Assembly (NCBI GenBank): GCA_910584615.1
Contig: CAJUAM010000025.1
Span: forward strand, 1-50,325
Source of the DNA: an uncultured Dorea sp.
Lineage (GTDB): Bacteria; Bacillota; Clostridia; Lachnospirales; Lachnospiraceae
Length of the DNA: 50,325 nt
Reading direction: 5' to 3'
Part shown: in pieces, positions 32,725-41,235 of the stretch
How positions within the stretch are numbered: position 1 is the first letter of the stretch
How the letters are laid out: each line of letters opens with the position of its first letter
Notes under the pieces: generated by a model
Database searches by the model: none
What the model was told of the DNA's origin: nothing
Seen by the model: the letters and a program-made list of their open reading frames with translations, nothing else
Made by a program: the position numbers and the translations under genes

Positions 32725-33531
32725 ATGCTTTCAGAAAAAAAGTATTTCTTGTTCGATATAGACGGGACACTCGCGGTGGATGATACGCTGTATGAAGGAA
32801 GCAGGGAACTGATTGATTATATAGGGACGATCGGCGGGCGTGTATTTTATATTACCAACAATTCTGTAAAAAGCCGGAAGGATTATGTAGAAAAGTTCAG
32901 GCGGTGGGGGATCGATACGAAAGAGAGCCAGTTTATGACGGCATCTTATGCTACCTGCCGTTATCTGGAGAATAATTACAAAGATAAAAAGATTTTTGTG
33001 CTTGGTACGCCTTCTTTTACAGAGGAAGTAAAAAGCTATGGGCTTACAGTGACGGAGCAGTCAGAAGGAGACGTTGACTGTGTGGTAGTCGGATTTGACC
33101 GGACCCTTTCTTATGAAAAAGTAGAAGCGGCCTGTGAACTATTGTTCCGGCAGGAAGTGGACTTTATCGGGACGAATCCGGACCTTCGATGTCCGACGGC
33201 CTTTGGATTTGTACCGGACTGCGGAGGGATCTGTGCCATGATTACGGCAGCAGTTGACAGGGTGCCGAAGTATATCGGAAAGCCCAATGCCGGTATCATA
33301 AGACTTTGCACAGAGCAGGTTAACGCAAAGCCTGAAGAAGTGCTGGTGGTGGGGGATCGTCTGTACACGGACATTGCCTGCGGGATCTATGGAGGAGTAG
33401 AGACAGCTTTAGTCTACACCGGTGAAGCAAAAAAAGAAGATCTGGCGTCTTCAGAATTTTTGCCGGACTATACATTTGATAATATTGAAAAGCTTTATCA
33501 GGAATTTCGTAAAAGCAGAGAGGGAGCTTAA
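32725..33531 (+). CDS. HAD-IIA family phosphatase (NagD/p-nitrophenylphosphatase-like)
   Basis: HAD motif I FDIDGTL, motif II ITNNS, motif III region KPNAG, and motif IV GDRLYTDIACG are all present, with the class IIA cap in between (VVVGFDRTLSYEK). The 268-residue length is standard. GGGGAGGAAAT fixes the start at 32725; an upstream ATG at 32665 has no ribosome binding site. It dephosphorylates a small metabolite in the cytosol. It ends one base before a metallophosphoesterase gene, so the two form an operon. Confidence 0.87.
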   Translation: MLSEKKYFLFDIDGTLAVDDTLYEGSRELIDYIGTIGGRVFYITNNSVKSRKDYVEKFRRWGIDTKESQFMTASYATCRYLENNYKDKKIFVLGTPSFTEEVKSYGLTVTEQSEGDVDCVVVGFDRTLSYEKVEAACELLFRQEVDFIGTNPDLRCPTAFGFVPDCGGICAMITAAVDRVPKYIGKPNAGIIRLCTEQVNAKPEEVLVVGDRLYTDIACGIYGGVETALVYTGEAKKEDLASSEFLPDYTFDNIEKLYQEFRKSREGA

Positions 33532-33532
33532 T

Positions 33533-34429
33533 ATGTATTTGAAAACGCTGTTATCGGCAGCCGCGTTGCCGGCAGTTTTACTGGGTATGGAAATATTTCG
33601 GGAACTTCATCATTTCCGTGTGGTGACTTATAAGATATCGTCGAAAAAGCTTGAAGGGATGGAAAAAGCTATGAAGCTGGTCTTTTTGAGCGATCTTCAC
33701 AACCAGATTTATGGAAAAGGGAATAAGCGTCTGCTCCAGAAGATCAGGGAGGCGGACCCGGCACTCATTCTGATCGGCGGGGATATGCTGGTTGGAAGGA
33801 GAGACAGATCTTATCAGCCGGCTCTTTCTTTTGTGACAGAGCTTTCGAAGCTGTATCCGGTGTATTATGCCAACGGCAATCATGAGCAGAGGATGAAGGA
33901 GTGGCCCGGGGTGTATCAGGATTCTTTTGAAGAATATAAAGGCGCGCTTTTAGAAGCGGGAGTGCATTTTCTTGAAAATGATTCGCAGGAGCTTCTTTGC
34001 GGCAGAGCAAGGCTTCGGCTTACAGGACTGGAGATCCCGGCGGAGTGCTACAGTCATTTTAAAAGAATACCTATGCCAGATGGGGCGATAGAGGAACGGA
34101 TCGGAGAGGCCAGAGAGGCGGATTATGAGATACTGCTGGCCCATAATCCGGCGTATGTGAAAGAATATCTTGCGTGGGGAGCAGATCTGGTGCTGTCAGG
34201 TCATCTCCACGGGGGGATCGTGCGTTTTCCGGGCGGGATTGGGGCGATCTCTCCTTCATTTGCGCTGTTTCCACGATATTCCGGTGATCATTACCGGGAG
34301 GGAGAGAAGGATATTGTAGTCAGCAAAGGTCTGGGAGTGCATACGGTATGTGTCCGTCTGTTTAATCCGGCAGAGGTTGTAGTACTTGAACTCAGCGGGA
34401 GTACACATGATAAGGATGACGCAAAGTAA
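33533..34429 (+). CDS. YkuE-like metallophosphoesterase
   Basis: One N-terminal membrane or signal segment precedes the calcineurin-type motifs: FLSDLHNQ, GGDMLVG, ANGNHE, LLAHNP and SGHLHGG. GNHE replaces the common GNHD, a tolerated variant. The start at 33533 lies one base after the phosphatase stop, behind GGGAG. The protein is 298 residues. A related, more heavily membrane-embedded enzyme is encoded at 5369. The substrate is unknown. Confidence 0.83.
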   Translation: MYLKTLLSAAALPAVLLGMEIFRELHHFRVVTYKISSKKLEGMEKAMKLVFLSDLHNQIYGKGNKRLLQKIREADPALILIGGDMLVGRRDRSYQPALSFVTELSKLYPVYYANGNHEQRMKEWPGVYQDSFEEYKGALLEAGVHFLENDSQELLCGRARLRLTGLEIPAECYSHFKRIPMPDGAIEERIGEAREADYEILLAHNPAYVKEYLAWGADLVLSGHLHGGIVRFPGGIGAISPSFALFPRYSGDHYREGEKDIVVSKGLGVHTVCVRLFNPAEVVVLELSGSTHDKDDAK

Positions 34430-34456
34430 GCAAAGTGGCAGGTGTGTAATTTTGTG

Positions 34457-34485
34457 TTGAGAAAAATCGGGAAATCCTGTATAAT
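34457..34485 (+). promoter_or_regulatory. Promoter of the scpAB unit
   Basis: TTGAGA (34457-34462), 17 bases, TATAAT (34480-34485). The leader to scpA is about 70 bases and can form a small GACC/GGTC hairpin. Confidence 0.75.
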
Positions 34486-34562
34486 AGATAAGCTGTGACA
34501 TTATCTTAGACGACCGCAAAGTCAAGCGTGGTCTCTAGAGGGACTGGATGTGAGGAAGATAG

Positions 34563-35315
34563 ATGGGAATTCCTGTGAAATTACCGGTATTTGAAGGGCC
34601 GCTGGACCTTCTTTTACATTTGATCGATAAGAATAAGATAGATATTTATGATATCCCCATCGTTGAGATTACGAACCAGTATATGGAATATATCGAGGCG
34701 ATGGAGAAGGCAGATCTTAATATCATGAGTGAGTTTCTTGTAATGGCGGCGACGCTTCTTGATATTAAGTGCAAGATGCTCCTTCCGAAGGAAATAAACA
34801 GTGAAGGCGAAGAAGAAGATCCAAGACAGGAGCTTGTTGATCAGCTTTTAGAATATAAGATGTACAAATATATGTCCTATGAACTGAAAGACCGCCAGAT
34901 CGACGGAGAACAGACGTTTTTAAAAAGTCCGACGATCCCGGAGGAGGTACTGGATTATGTAGAGCCTGTGGACCTTAACAAGCTTTTAGGAGATCTGACA
35001 CTGGCGAAGTTAAACCGTGTGTTTCAGGATGTCATGAAGCGTCAGGCGGATAAGATAGATCCGGTCAGGAGCAAGTTCGGCAAGCTTGAGAAAGAAGAAG
35101 TGACCCTTCCTGACAAGCTCGATTATGTATCAGGATATGCAAGGGAACATAGAAAGTTCAGTTTCAGAGAACTGCTTACGAGGCAAAGCTCCAGGACTCA
35201 GATCGTGGTGACATTTCTGGCTGTTCTGCAGCTTATGAAAGAGGGGATGATATTCATAGAGCAGGAACAGCCATTTGACGATATCATGATCGGTTCAAAT
35301 GTACTGGCAGGCTGA
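34563..35315 (+). CDS. scpA: Segregation and condensation protein A
   Basis: The N-terminal FEGPLDLLLHLIDKNKIDIYDIPIVEIT is the ScpA kleisin signature, and the C-terminal winged-helix region (FRELLTRQSSRTQIVVTFLAVLQLMKEG) is intact. At 250 residues it is full length. ScpA bridges the SMC dimer heads with ScpB in the condensin that organises the chromosome. A consensus promoter lies 78 bases upstream, and scpB follows after 48 bases. Confidence 0.94.
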   Translation: MGIPVKLPVFEGPLDLLLHLIDKNKIDIYDIPIVEITNQYMEYIEAMEKADLNIMSEFLVMAATLLDIKCKMLLPKEINSEGEEEDPRQELVDQLLEYKMYKYMSYELKDRQIDGEQTFLKSPTIPEEVLDYVEPVDLNKLLGDLTLAKLNRVFQDVMKRQADKIDPVRSKFGKLEKEEVTLPDKLDYVSGYAREHRKFSFRELLTRQSSRTQIVVTFLAVLQLMKEGMIFIEQEQPFDDIMIGSNVLAG

Positions 35316-35363
35316 GGTTTGACTTAGGATGAATGGGTAAGAGAAAGAAAGGTATGGATATAA

Positions 35364-35933
35364 GTGGAGATTAATAAACTGGAAGGTGTGATAGAGGCGA
35401 TCTTATTTGCTGTAGGTGATTCGGTGGAACTTAGTAAGATCGCTGCGGCAATTGAACATGATGAGGATACGACGAGGAAGATCATCCACCGGATGATGGA
35501 TAAGTATGCTGCCAAAGAGCGGGGCGTGCGGATCATGGAGCTTGAGAATTCTTTCCAGATGTGCACAAAGAAGGAGATGTATGATTATCTTATACGGATT
35601 GCGAAGCAGCCAAAGAAATACGTCCTTACAGATGTCCTTTTAGAGACGCTTTCGATCATTGCGTACAAGCAGCCGGTTACGAAGCTTGAAGTTGAAAAGA
35701 TCCGGGGGGTCAAGTCAGATCATGCGGTCAATAAGCTGGTGGAGTACGATCTGGTCTGTGAGGTGGGACGTATGGACGCGCCGGGAAGACCTTTATTATT
35801 CGGAACGACGGAGGAATTTTTAAGGAGATTTGGAATCCAGTCTGTTGATGAGCTGCCGATCATGAATCCGGAGCAGGTGGAGTCATTAAAGACAGAGGCT
35901 GAGGAAGAGGTGCAGCTAAAGCTGGATATTTAG
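35364..35933 (+). CDS. scpB: Segregation and condensation protein B
   Basis: Two winged-helix domains with the family cores LEGVIEAILFAVGDSV, ENSFQMCTKKE, LETLSIIAYKQPVTKLEVEKIRGVKSDHAV and GRMDAPGRPLLFGTTEEFLRRFG. The GTG start at 35364 fits the usual ScpB beginning. The AAAGG ribosome binding site is about 11 bases away, a little long, so translation may be modest. It partners with ScpA and SMC. The protein is 189 residues, typical for the family. Confidence 0.93.
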   Translation: MEINKLEGVIEAILFAVGDSVELSKIAAAIEHDEDTTRKIIHRMMDKYAAKERGVRIMELENSFQMCTKKEMYDYLIRIAKQPKKYVLTDVLLETLSIIAYKQPVTKLEVEKIRGVKSDHAVNKLVEYDLVCEVGRMDAPGRPLLFGTTEEFLRRFGIQSVDELPIMNPEQVESLKTEAEEEVQLKLDI

Positions 35934-35950
35934 AAGATATATACATAGAC

Positions 35951-35964
35951 GCGTAAGTTTACGC
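35951..35964. repeat. 14-base perfect inverted repeat before the carboxypeptidase gene
   Basis: GCGTAA-GT-TTACGC lies in the scpB-carboxypeptidase gap. It has no T-tract; it may be an operator or a minor hairpin. Confidence 0.3.
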
Positions 35965-36000
35965 ATACATTGCAGTAATGGATCATTTGCGGTGCGGTGC

Positions 36001-37278
36001 ATGAAAAGAAGCAGACAATTACAATTATATATGATTTTGGCAGTTTTGGTGATAGGGCAGATATTAGTGATGGTATCTGGCAGTCCGGGATTTTTTGGGA
36101 AGAAAGATGAGAAGTCTTTAGGACCGGCAAAGGAAGTATCACAGGAGATAGGTAACGAGCCAAAGAATCTTTACGCCCAGTCGGCGGTACTTATAGATGC
36201 TGACAGCGGGCGTATTTTGTTTGGGAAAGATGAGCATAAGGTACGCCCCATGGCGAGCACCACAAAGATTATGACCTGTATTCTTACATTGGAGAATATG
36301 ACGCAGGATCAGAAAGTGAAGGTGTCACAAAAGGCGGCCGGACAGCCGAAGGTGCGTCTGGGTGTCAAAAGCGGTGAGGAGTACTATATCAAGGATATCC
36401 TCCATTCCCTTATGCTGGAATCACACAATGACAGTGCAGTCATGATCGCTGAGGCGATCGGTGGCTCTGTAGAGGCTTTCGCAAAGATGATGAATGAAAA
36501 AGCAAGGGAACTTGGATGTAAGGACACTCATTTTGTGACACCGAATGGTCTTGACGGGGAGGATGAAGGGGGAATACACGCGACGACGGCAGCAGATCTT
36601 GCGCGTATTATGAAATACTGTATTACAGAATCGCCGAAAAAGAATGAGTTCCTTGCAGTTACGAGGGCAAAGAGCCATACATTTACTTCCATAGGAGGGA
36701 AGCGTCAGTTTTCCTGCAATAACCACAATGCGTTTCTTAGCATGATGGAAGGGGCTCTGTCAGGAAAGACGGGGTTTACGGCGAAAGCGGGATATTGTTA
36801 TGTGGGGGCGCTAAAGCGCGGGGAGAGGACATTTATCGTTGCTCTTTTAGCGTGCGGCTGGCCGAATAATAAAGGGTATAAATGGAAAGATACGAGAAAG
36901 CTCATGGAGTATGCTCTGGAAAATTATGAATACCGGGATGTGTGGCAGGAGTTTTCGGAAGAAGAGATCGCAGTAAACGGAGGTGTCAGCCCGGATGATG
37001 ATTTTGAATTTCACTGTAAAGTGCGTGTCGGTATGAGACCGGAAGATAAGGGCAGCAGTCTTCGTATCCTTCTTCGGAAAGATGAAGATGTGACGACAAA
37101 AAAGAAGGTGGAACCTTACGTAGCCGCTCCTGTGAAAAAGGGGGAGCAGGTTGGTGAATTGACTTATATGCTGGGGGATAAAGAGATCAAAAGCTTTTGT
37201 ATCGTTACTTTGGAATCCATAGAAAAAAGGGATAAAAAGTGGTGTTTTGAAAAGGTAGCAGAGCTTGTATGTCTGTAA
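36001..37278 (+). CDS. Serine-type D-Ala-D-Ala carboxypeptidase (peptidase S11)
   Basis: An N-terminal signal or anchor helix (about residues 8-25) is followed by the three penicillin-binding motifs: SxxK in ASTTKIMT (Ser86), SxN in ESHND (141-143) and KTG in GKTGFT. A C-terminal S11 tail domain from about residue 300 completes the 425-residue protein. It trims the terminal D-alanine from peptidoglycan stem peptides outside the membrane. DacF-type genes often lie near scpAB in Firmicutes. The start is uncertain: there is no good ribosome binding site before ATG 36001, and a GTG lies 9 bases upstream. Confidence 0.87.
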   Translation: MKRSRQLQLYMILAVLVIGQILVMVSGSPGFFGKKDEKSLGPAKEVSQEIGNEPKNLYAQSAVLIDADSGRILFGKDEHKVRPMASTTKIMTCILTLENMTQDQKVKVSQKAAGQPKVRLGVKSGEEYYIKDILHSLMLESHNDSAVMIAEAIGGSVEAFAKMMNEKARELGCKDTHFVTPNGLDGEDEGGIHATTAADLARIMKYCITESPKKNEFLAVTRAKSHTFTSIGGKRQFSCNNHNAFLSMMEGALSGKTGFTAKAGYCYVGALKRGERTFIVALLACGWPNNKGYKWKDTRKLMEYALENYEYRDVWQEFSEEEIAVNGGVSPDDDFEFHCKVRVGMRPEDKGSSLRILLRKDEDVTTKKKVEPYVAAPVKKGEQVGELTYMLGDKEIKSFCIVTLESIEKRDKKWCFEKVAELVCL

Positions 37279-37297
37279 ATGATATGATAATGATCAA

Positions 37298-37340
37298 AAG
37301 GGTGCATGGAATGTTGAGTCGTGATCCATGCACCTTTATT
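37298..37340 (+). terminator. Terminator after the carboxypeptidase gene
   Basis: GGTGCATGGA (37301-37310) pairs perfectly with TCCATGCACC (37325-37334), flanked by AAAAG and CTTTATT. Confidence 0.8.
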
Positions 37341-37407
37341 ATGTCCGGGACAAATTGCCTCGCAGTCTATTGAAAAAGAAAAAATTATTATGATTTTATG
37401 AATATCA

Positions 37408-37436
37408 TTGACAAGAAGTCAGGAAGTACATATAAT
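37408..37436 (+). promoter_or_regulatory. Consensus promoter of the GntR-ABC operon
   Basis: TTGACA (37408-37413), exactly 17 bases, TATAAT (37431-37436): a perfect sigma-A promoter directly in front of the operator. Confidence 0.88.
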
Positions 37437-37437
37437 A

Positions 37438-37480
37438 AGTGTACTAAGATACTTAATACACTTAATGTTCTTAGTACACT
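37438..37480. promoter_or_regulatory. GntR/YtrA-type operator
   Basis: AGTGTACTAAGA (37438-37449) and its exact reverse complement TCTTAGTACACT (37469-37480), with A/T-rich partial copies between them, cover the transcription start. This is a textbook site for autorepression by the regulator encoded next. Confidence 0.8.
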
Positions 37481-37503
37481 GACATTTTTGAAAGGGGGAC
37501 CCT

Positions 37504-37875
37504 ATGATTATTATTGATTACAATGATAAACGTCCGATTTATGAGCAGATTGCAGATCGTTTCCAGACACTCATTATAAGCGGCGTGATGGAAGCGGATG
37601 AAAAACTCCCTTCAGTCCGCACCCTTGCGGTTGAACTGTCGATCAATCCCAACACGATCCAGCGGGCTTATATGGAATTGGAAAAAGACGGATTCATCTA
37701 TACAGTGAAGGGGAGGGGAAATTTTGTGAAAAAGGATGACGAATTGATACACAGGCAGAAAGAAAAGCTTTTGGCAGAGCTGGAAGACCAGGCGCGCGCC
37801 TGCCTTAAGCAGGGGATAAAGAAGCAGGAACTTATCTGCCGTATTGAAAAAGCGACGGAGGAGGTTTTTGTATGA
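37504..37875 (+). CDS. YtrA-subfamily GntR transcriptional regulator
   Basis: The 123-residue protein has the GntR winged helix (PIYEQIADRFQTLIISGVMEADEKLPSVRTLAVELSINPNTIQRAYMELEKDGF) and only a short helical dimerisation tail, the mark of the YtrA subfamily. These repress ABC transporter operons and respond to cell-envelope antibiotics in Bacillus. GGGGGAC lies before the ATG. The gene overlaps the ATPase gene by 4 bases. The perfect inverted repeat upstream is its likely operator. Confidence 0.9.
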   Translation: MIIIDYNDKRPIYEQIADRFQTLIISGVMEADEKLPSVRTLAVELSINPNTIQRAYMELEKDGFIYTVKGRGNFVKKDDELIHRQKEKLLAELEDQARACLKQGIKKQELICRIEKATEEVFV

Positions 37876-38771
37876 TAGAGATAAAGAATGTTAGCAAATC
37901 ATTTGAAAAAATAGAAGCTGTTAAAGATATTGACCTTACGATCCGTTCACAGAATATTTTCGGAATGCTTGGAACGAACGGCGCGGGAAAAAGCACTCTT
38001 CTTCGTATGATGGCAGGGATCCTCAGACCCGGACAGGGAGAGATTGTGATCGACGGGCAGAATGTATGGGATAATCCGGAAGTGAAAAAGCGATGCTTTT
38101 ATATATCGGACGATCAGTATTTTTTCCCCAATGCGACGGCAAAGGATATGGCGACATTTTATGGGAGGAATTACGCGAAATTCGATTATGCGAGGTTTGA
38201 TGAGCTGCTGGATAAATTCGGACTTGAGGGGACAAGAAAGATACAGACATTTTCTAAGGGTATGAAAAAGCAGCTTTCTATATTGATAGGCCTTTGTGCC
38301 AATGTATCCTATCTGTTCTGTGATGAGACATTCGACGGACTGGATCCAGTGATGCGTCAGGGCATTAAGAGTATTCTTGTAAAGGAGATCGACGAACGGG
38401 AACTGACACCGATCATCGCATCCCATAATCTTAGAGAACTTGAGGATATCTGCGATCATATCGGACTTTTGCATAAAGGCGGCGTGCTTTTGTCGAAGGA
38501 ACTTGGGGACCTAAAATGCAATATGCATAAGATGCAGTGTGTATTCCCGGAAGATTCGAAGGTTTCGCTCTACAAGCTGTTCCATATTCTTAAGCTTACC
38601 CAGAAAGGGCGGCTGATTACTATGACGGTAAGGGAGAATGAGGAGGATATTGCCGGAAAGATGGAACAATTGGATCCGGTTTATTATGAAGTCCTGCCAT
38701 TGTCCTTAGAGGAGATCTTTATCAGTGAAACGGAGGTGGTCGGATATGACATCAAAAATCTCATTTATTAA
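37872..38771 (+). CDS. ABC transporter ATP-binding protein
   Basis: Walker A (GTNGAGKST), signature (FSKGMKKQLSI) and Walker B (YLFCDETFDGLDP) are present in a 299-residue ATPase of the YtrB/CcmA type. Walker B reads DET where DEP is usual; the catalytic glutamate is kept. The start overlaps the regulator gene by 4 bases, and the end overlaps the permease gene by 26 bases. It powers the permease that follows. Confidence 0.9.
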   Translation: MIEIKNVSKSFEKIEAVKDIDLTIRSQNIFGMLGTNGAGKSTLLRMMAGILRPGQGEIVIDGQNVWDNPEVKKRCFYISDDQYFFPNATAKDMATFYGRNYAKFDYARFDELLDKFGLEGTRKIQTFSKGMKKQLSILIGLCANVSYLFCDETFDGLDPVMRQGIKSILVKEIDERELTPIIASHNLRELEDICDHIGLLHKGGVLLSKELGDLKCNMHKMQCVFPEDSKVSLYKLFHILKLTQKGRLITMTVRENEEDIAGKMEQLDPVYYEVLPLSLEEIFISETEVVGYDIKNLIY

Positions 38772-40782
38772 TTTAAGAAGGGAACATATCAAGCACCGGA
38801 TTGGTATGATACTTGTGACATTTTTCTTTTTCTTCCTGTACATGCTTACATTTCTGATAGTTGTACAGAATATATGCAGTGAAAAAGATTATGCATATAA
38901 AAACCTGGACAGGATCACGGATCTTTCGCGGCCGGAGACGGGAATGGGCTTTTTGGCTGTCGGGGCGGCAGTGCTGCTTGCTATCAGCAGCTTTCGATAC
39001 CTTCACTCTAAAACAGAGATTGACTTTTATCATTCTCTTCCCATAAAAAGACGAAGACTTTTGTATCTCATGATAACGAATGATTTTGTGCTTTTTGTAT
39101 TCCCTCTTGTCCTTGTTTCGTTATTCAAATGTATCGTTGCGGCGGCAGTCGGGTATTTCGGCGGAGAATTCTTTGTAAATACTATGTGGTCGATCCTCTG
39201 TTATATTGCGGTGTTTGCTGTTATCTATCTTACAATGTCACTGGCTATGATCATGACGGGAAATACTTTTATAGGGATATTGGGATTTTGCGTGTTTGCC
39301 GGATATTCACCGATCATGCTTTACTGGCTGTATCCGTCTCTGGCATCGACGTTTTTCGCGACTTTTTGTGATACAGGAAAGAGATCAGAGATTTTTAAAT
39401 ATTTTTCACCGGCCTCTCTGTCAGATATGCTGCTGACATCGTATGATGGATGGAACTGGAAGGAGCATATCGGCCATCTGGCAGTTATCGCTGTATGGGT
39501 GGCAGTGCTTTTAGTCATCAATTATCTCTTGTTTGAGAGACGGCCTTCTGAGATGGCGGGAAGAGCAATGGCATTTCCGGCATGGAATCCGATCATCCGT
39601 TTCCTGCTGGTGATCCCGGGGGCGGTCTATGTGGGTCTGGCTCTTTATACCGTGTCTTTTACATCTTTTAAGCCATGGATCATTGCAGGAATAATCATCG
39701 GAGGATTCTTCTCCCATGGTGTGATCGAGTGTATCTACCGGTTTGATGTCAGGGGTCTGTGGTCGAATAAGCGTCAGATGCTGGCAGCCATGGCGGTGTC
39801 CTTTGTGATCGTTGGATTTTTCTGGGCAGATTTGGGCGGATATGACCAGTATCTTCCGAAAGCAGAAGAACTTGCCTCGATCGGGCTTGAAAAATCTGGG
39901 GGAGATTCTTTCTGGGGCAAGGAACGCAATGGAGTGAGCGGCGAGGCGATGGAAGAGGAGCTTAAAGTTCTTGAGAAGATTGTAAGTGAAAATAATAAAA
40001 ATAAAGCATATAATAACAGCCTTGATGGATACAAAGGTTTTGAATACTATACCGTCAGATATAAACTTAAGAATGGAAATGAAGTAAGACGCCAGTATCT
40101 GACCTCTGCCAAACTCAGGGATGAACTGATGGAAAAGGTATTTGATACGATGGAGTATAAAAAGGATACGTATTCTTTGTATACGGCGGACTGGGCTTTG
40201 GTAACAGATATTAAATTAACCTATCCGGCCTCCATGCAGACGCTGGATCTTACGAAGGAGCAGAGAGCAGGATTATTCCGCTCTTATCTGGAGGATCACT
40301 CTACTTTGGACTATGATACGGTCAGGAGCACACTTCCCTTTGGGCAGATCATGATCATGCATAATTATGATACATCTGCTTTGATGGAAGATAACCGGTA
40401 TCAAAATATCGCTATGGAAGAATCGGATGCCTATTATCTCTATCCATCCTTCAAAAAGACGATCAAATATCTGAAAGAAGAGCTGAAGGTAGATTTAAAT
40501 ACTTCTATGAAAGACATTCAGGTCACGCATCTGGAAGCGTCCAGATATAAAGAAGATTCAGATACAATGGAAAGTCTTGATATCTATGATGAGGAATTTA
40601 TCAATTCTATCAAAGACAGATTATGCTACGGAGAGGAAATGTGGCCTGACGGAATTGATGTGGCAGATACCAGCGTTGACTTAACGGCGACAATATTGAC
40701 AGATACCGGGGAAGAGACTTGCGCGGTATATACAGATTCTGAGACTCTGGAAAAGATAAAAAATAAGGGAACTTTTGAGTGA
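38746..40782 (+). CDS. ABC-2-like transporter permease with large C-terminal domain
   Basis: Ten or so membrane helices run from residue 18 to about 370, followed by a soluble, probably extracellular domain of about 300 residues beginning near DLGGYDQYLPKAEEL. The start at 38746 follows GGAGGTGG. Permeases of this shape accompany YtrA-type regulators in Clostridia. The exported compound is unknown; defence against cell-wall-active peptides is plausible from the regulator type. No terminator with a T-tract follows; the paired hairpins at 40838-40886 may mark the end. Confidence 0.75.
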   Translation: MTSKISFINLRREHIKHRIGMILVTFFFFFLYMLTFLIVVQNICSEKDYAYKNLDRITDLSRPETGMGFLAVGAAVLLAISSFRYLHSKTEIDFYHSLPIKRRRLLYLMITNDFVLFVFPLVLVSLFKCIVAAAVGYFGGEFFVNTMWSILCYIAVFAVIYLTMSLAMIMTGNTFIGILGFCVFAGYSPIMLYWLYPSLASTFFATFCDTGKRSEIFKYFSPASLSDMLLTSYDGWNWKEHIGHLAVIAVWVAVLLVINYLLFERRPSEMAGRAMAFPAWNPIIRFLLVIPGAVYVGLALYTVSFTSFKPWIIAGIIIGGFFSHGVIECIYRFDVRGLWSNKRQMLAAMAVSFVIVGFFWADLGGYDQYLPKAEELASIGLEKSGGDSFWGKERNGVSGEAMEEELKVLEKIVSENNKNKAYNNSLDGYKGFEYYTVRYKLKNGNEVRRQYLTSAKLRDELMEKVFDTMEYKKDTYSLYTADWALVTDIKLTYPASMQTLDLTKEQRAGLFRSYLEDHSTLDYDTVRSTLPFGQIMIMHNYDTSALMEDNRYQNIAMEESDAYYLYPSFKKTIKYLKEELKVDLNTSMKDIQVTHLEASRYKEDSDTMESLDIYDEEFINSIKDRLCYGEEMWPDGIDVADTSVDLTATILTDTGEETCAVYTDSETLEKIKNKGTFE

Positions 40783-40837
40783 TCGTCCCGTAATTGTATA
40801 AATTACTATATGTTTTTGATACAGGATATGTTATGAT

Positions 40838-40886
40838 GGAATCAGCCTTTTATGGCTGATTCCAATCTGTATTACAGGATTGGAAT
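40838..40886 (+). promoter_or_regulatory. Pair of overlapping, mutually exclusive hairpins
   Basis: GGAATCAGCC pairs perfectly with GGCTGATTCC (40838-40863). The final ATTCC also begins a second hairpin, ATTCCAATC with GATTGGAAT (40859-40886). Only one full stem can form at a time. They end about 40 bases before the DUF1292 gene. Confidence 0.5.
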
Positions 40887-40926
40887 TGTTTCACATTATT
40901 TTGCATATATACGAAAGGAATGGAAG

Positions 40927-41217
40927 ATGGAAAAGGAATTAGAATTAGAGGTGGATGTTGTTACTTTGATGACAGATGAAGGTGAGGTTGACTGCGGTAT
41001 CATCACAGTGTTTGAATTGAACGGCAAGGAGTATATTGCTATTTCACCGCTGGATGAGGAGGACGAATTATCAGAAGATGTCTGGTTTTATCAGTTTGAA
41101 CGGGATGCTTTAGGAGGAGACGAGCACGATCTTATCTTTATCGAGGATGAGGATGAGTACGAGCAGGTGGTTGACAAGTTTGATGAATGGCTGGATACTT
41201 TGGAGTTTGAGGAGTAG
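40927..41217 (+). CDS. DUF1292-family acidic protein
   Basis: A 96-residue, strongly acidic protein with the DUF1292 layout: VTLMTDEGEVDCGIITVFELNGKEYIAISP followed by an aspartate/glutamate-rich stretch and a DLIFIEDEDEYEQVVDKFDEWL end. The family is common next to Holliday-junction resolvase genes in Firmicutes and has no settled function. The start at 40927 follows AAAGGA. It stands alone between an ABC operon and a convergent two-component system. Confidence 0.8.
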   Translation: MEKELELEVDVVTLMTDEGEVDCGIITVFELNGKEYIAISPLDEEDELSEDVWFYQFERDALGGDEHDLIFIEDEDEYEQVVDKFDEWLDTLEFEE

Positions 41218-41235
41218 GGGTATATTTTATACCCC
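41217..41235. terminator. Hairpin between convergent genes
   Basis: GGGGTATA (41217-41224) pairs with TATACCCC (41228-41235). It spans the end of both genes. There is no long T-tract, so termination would be partial. Confidence 0.4.
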
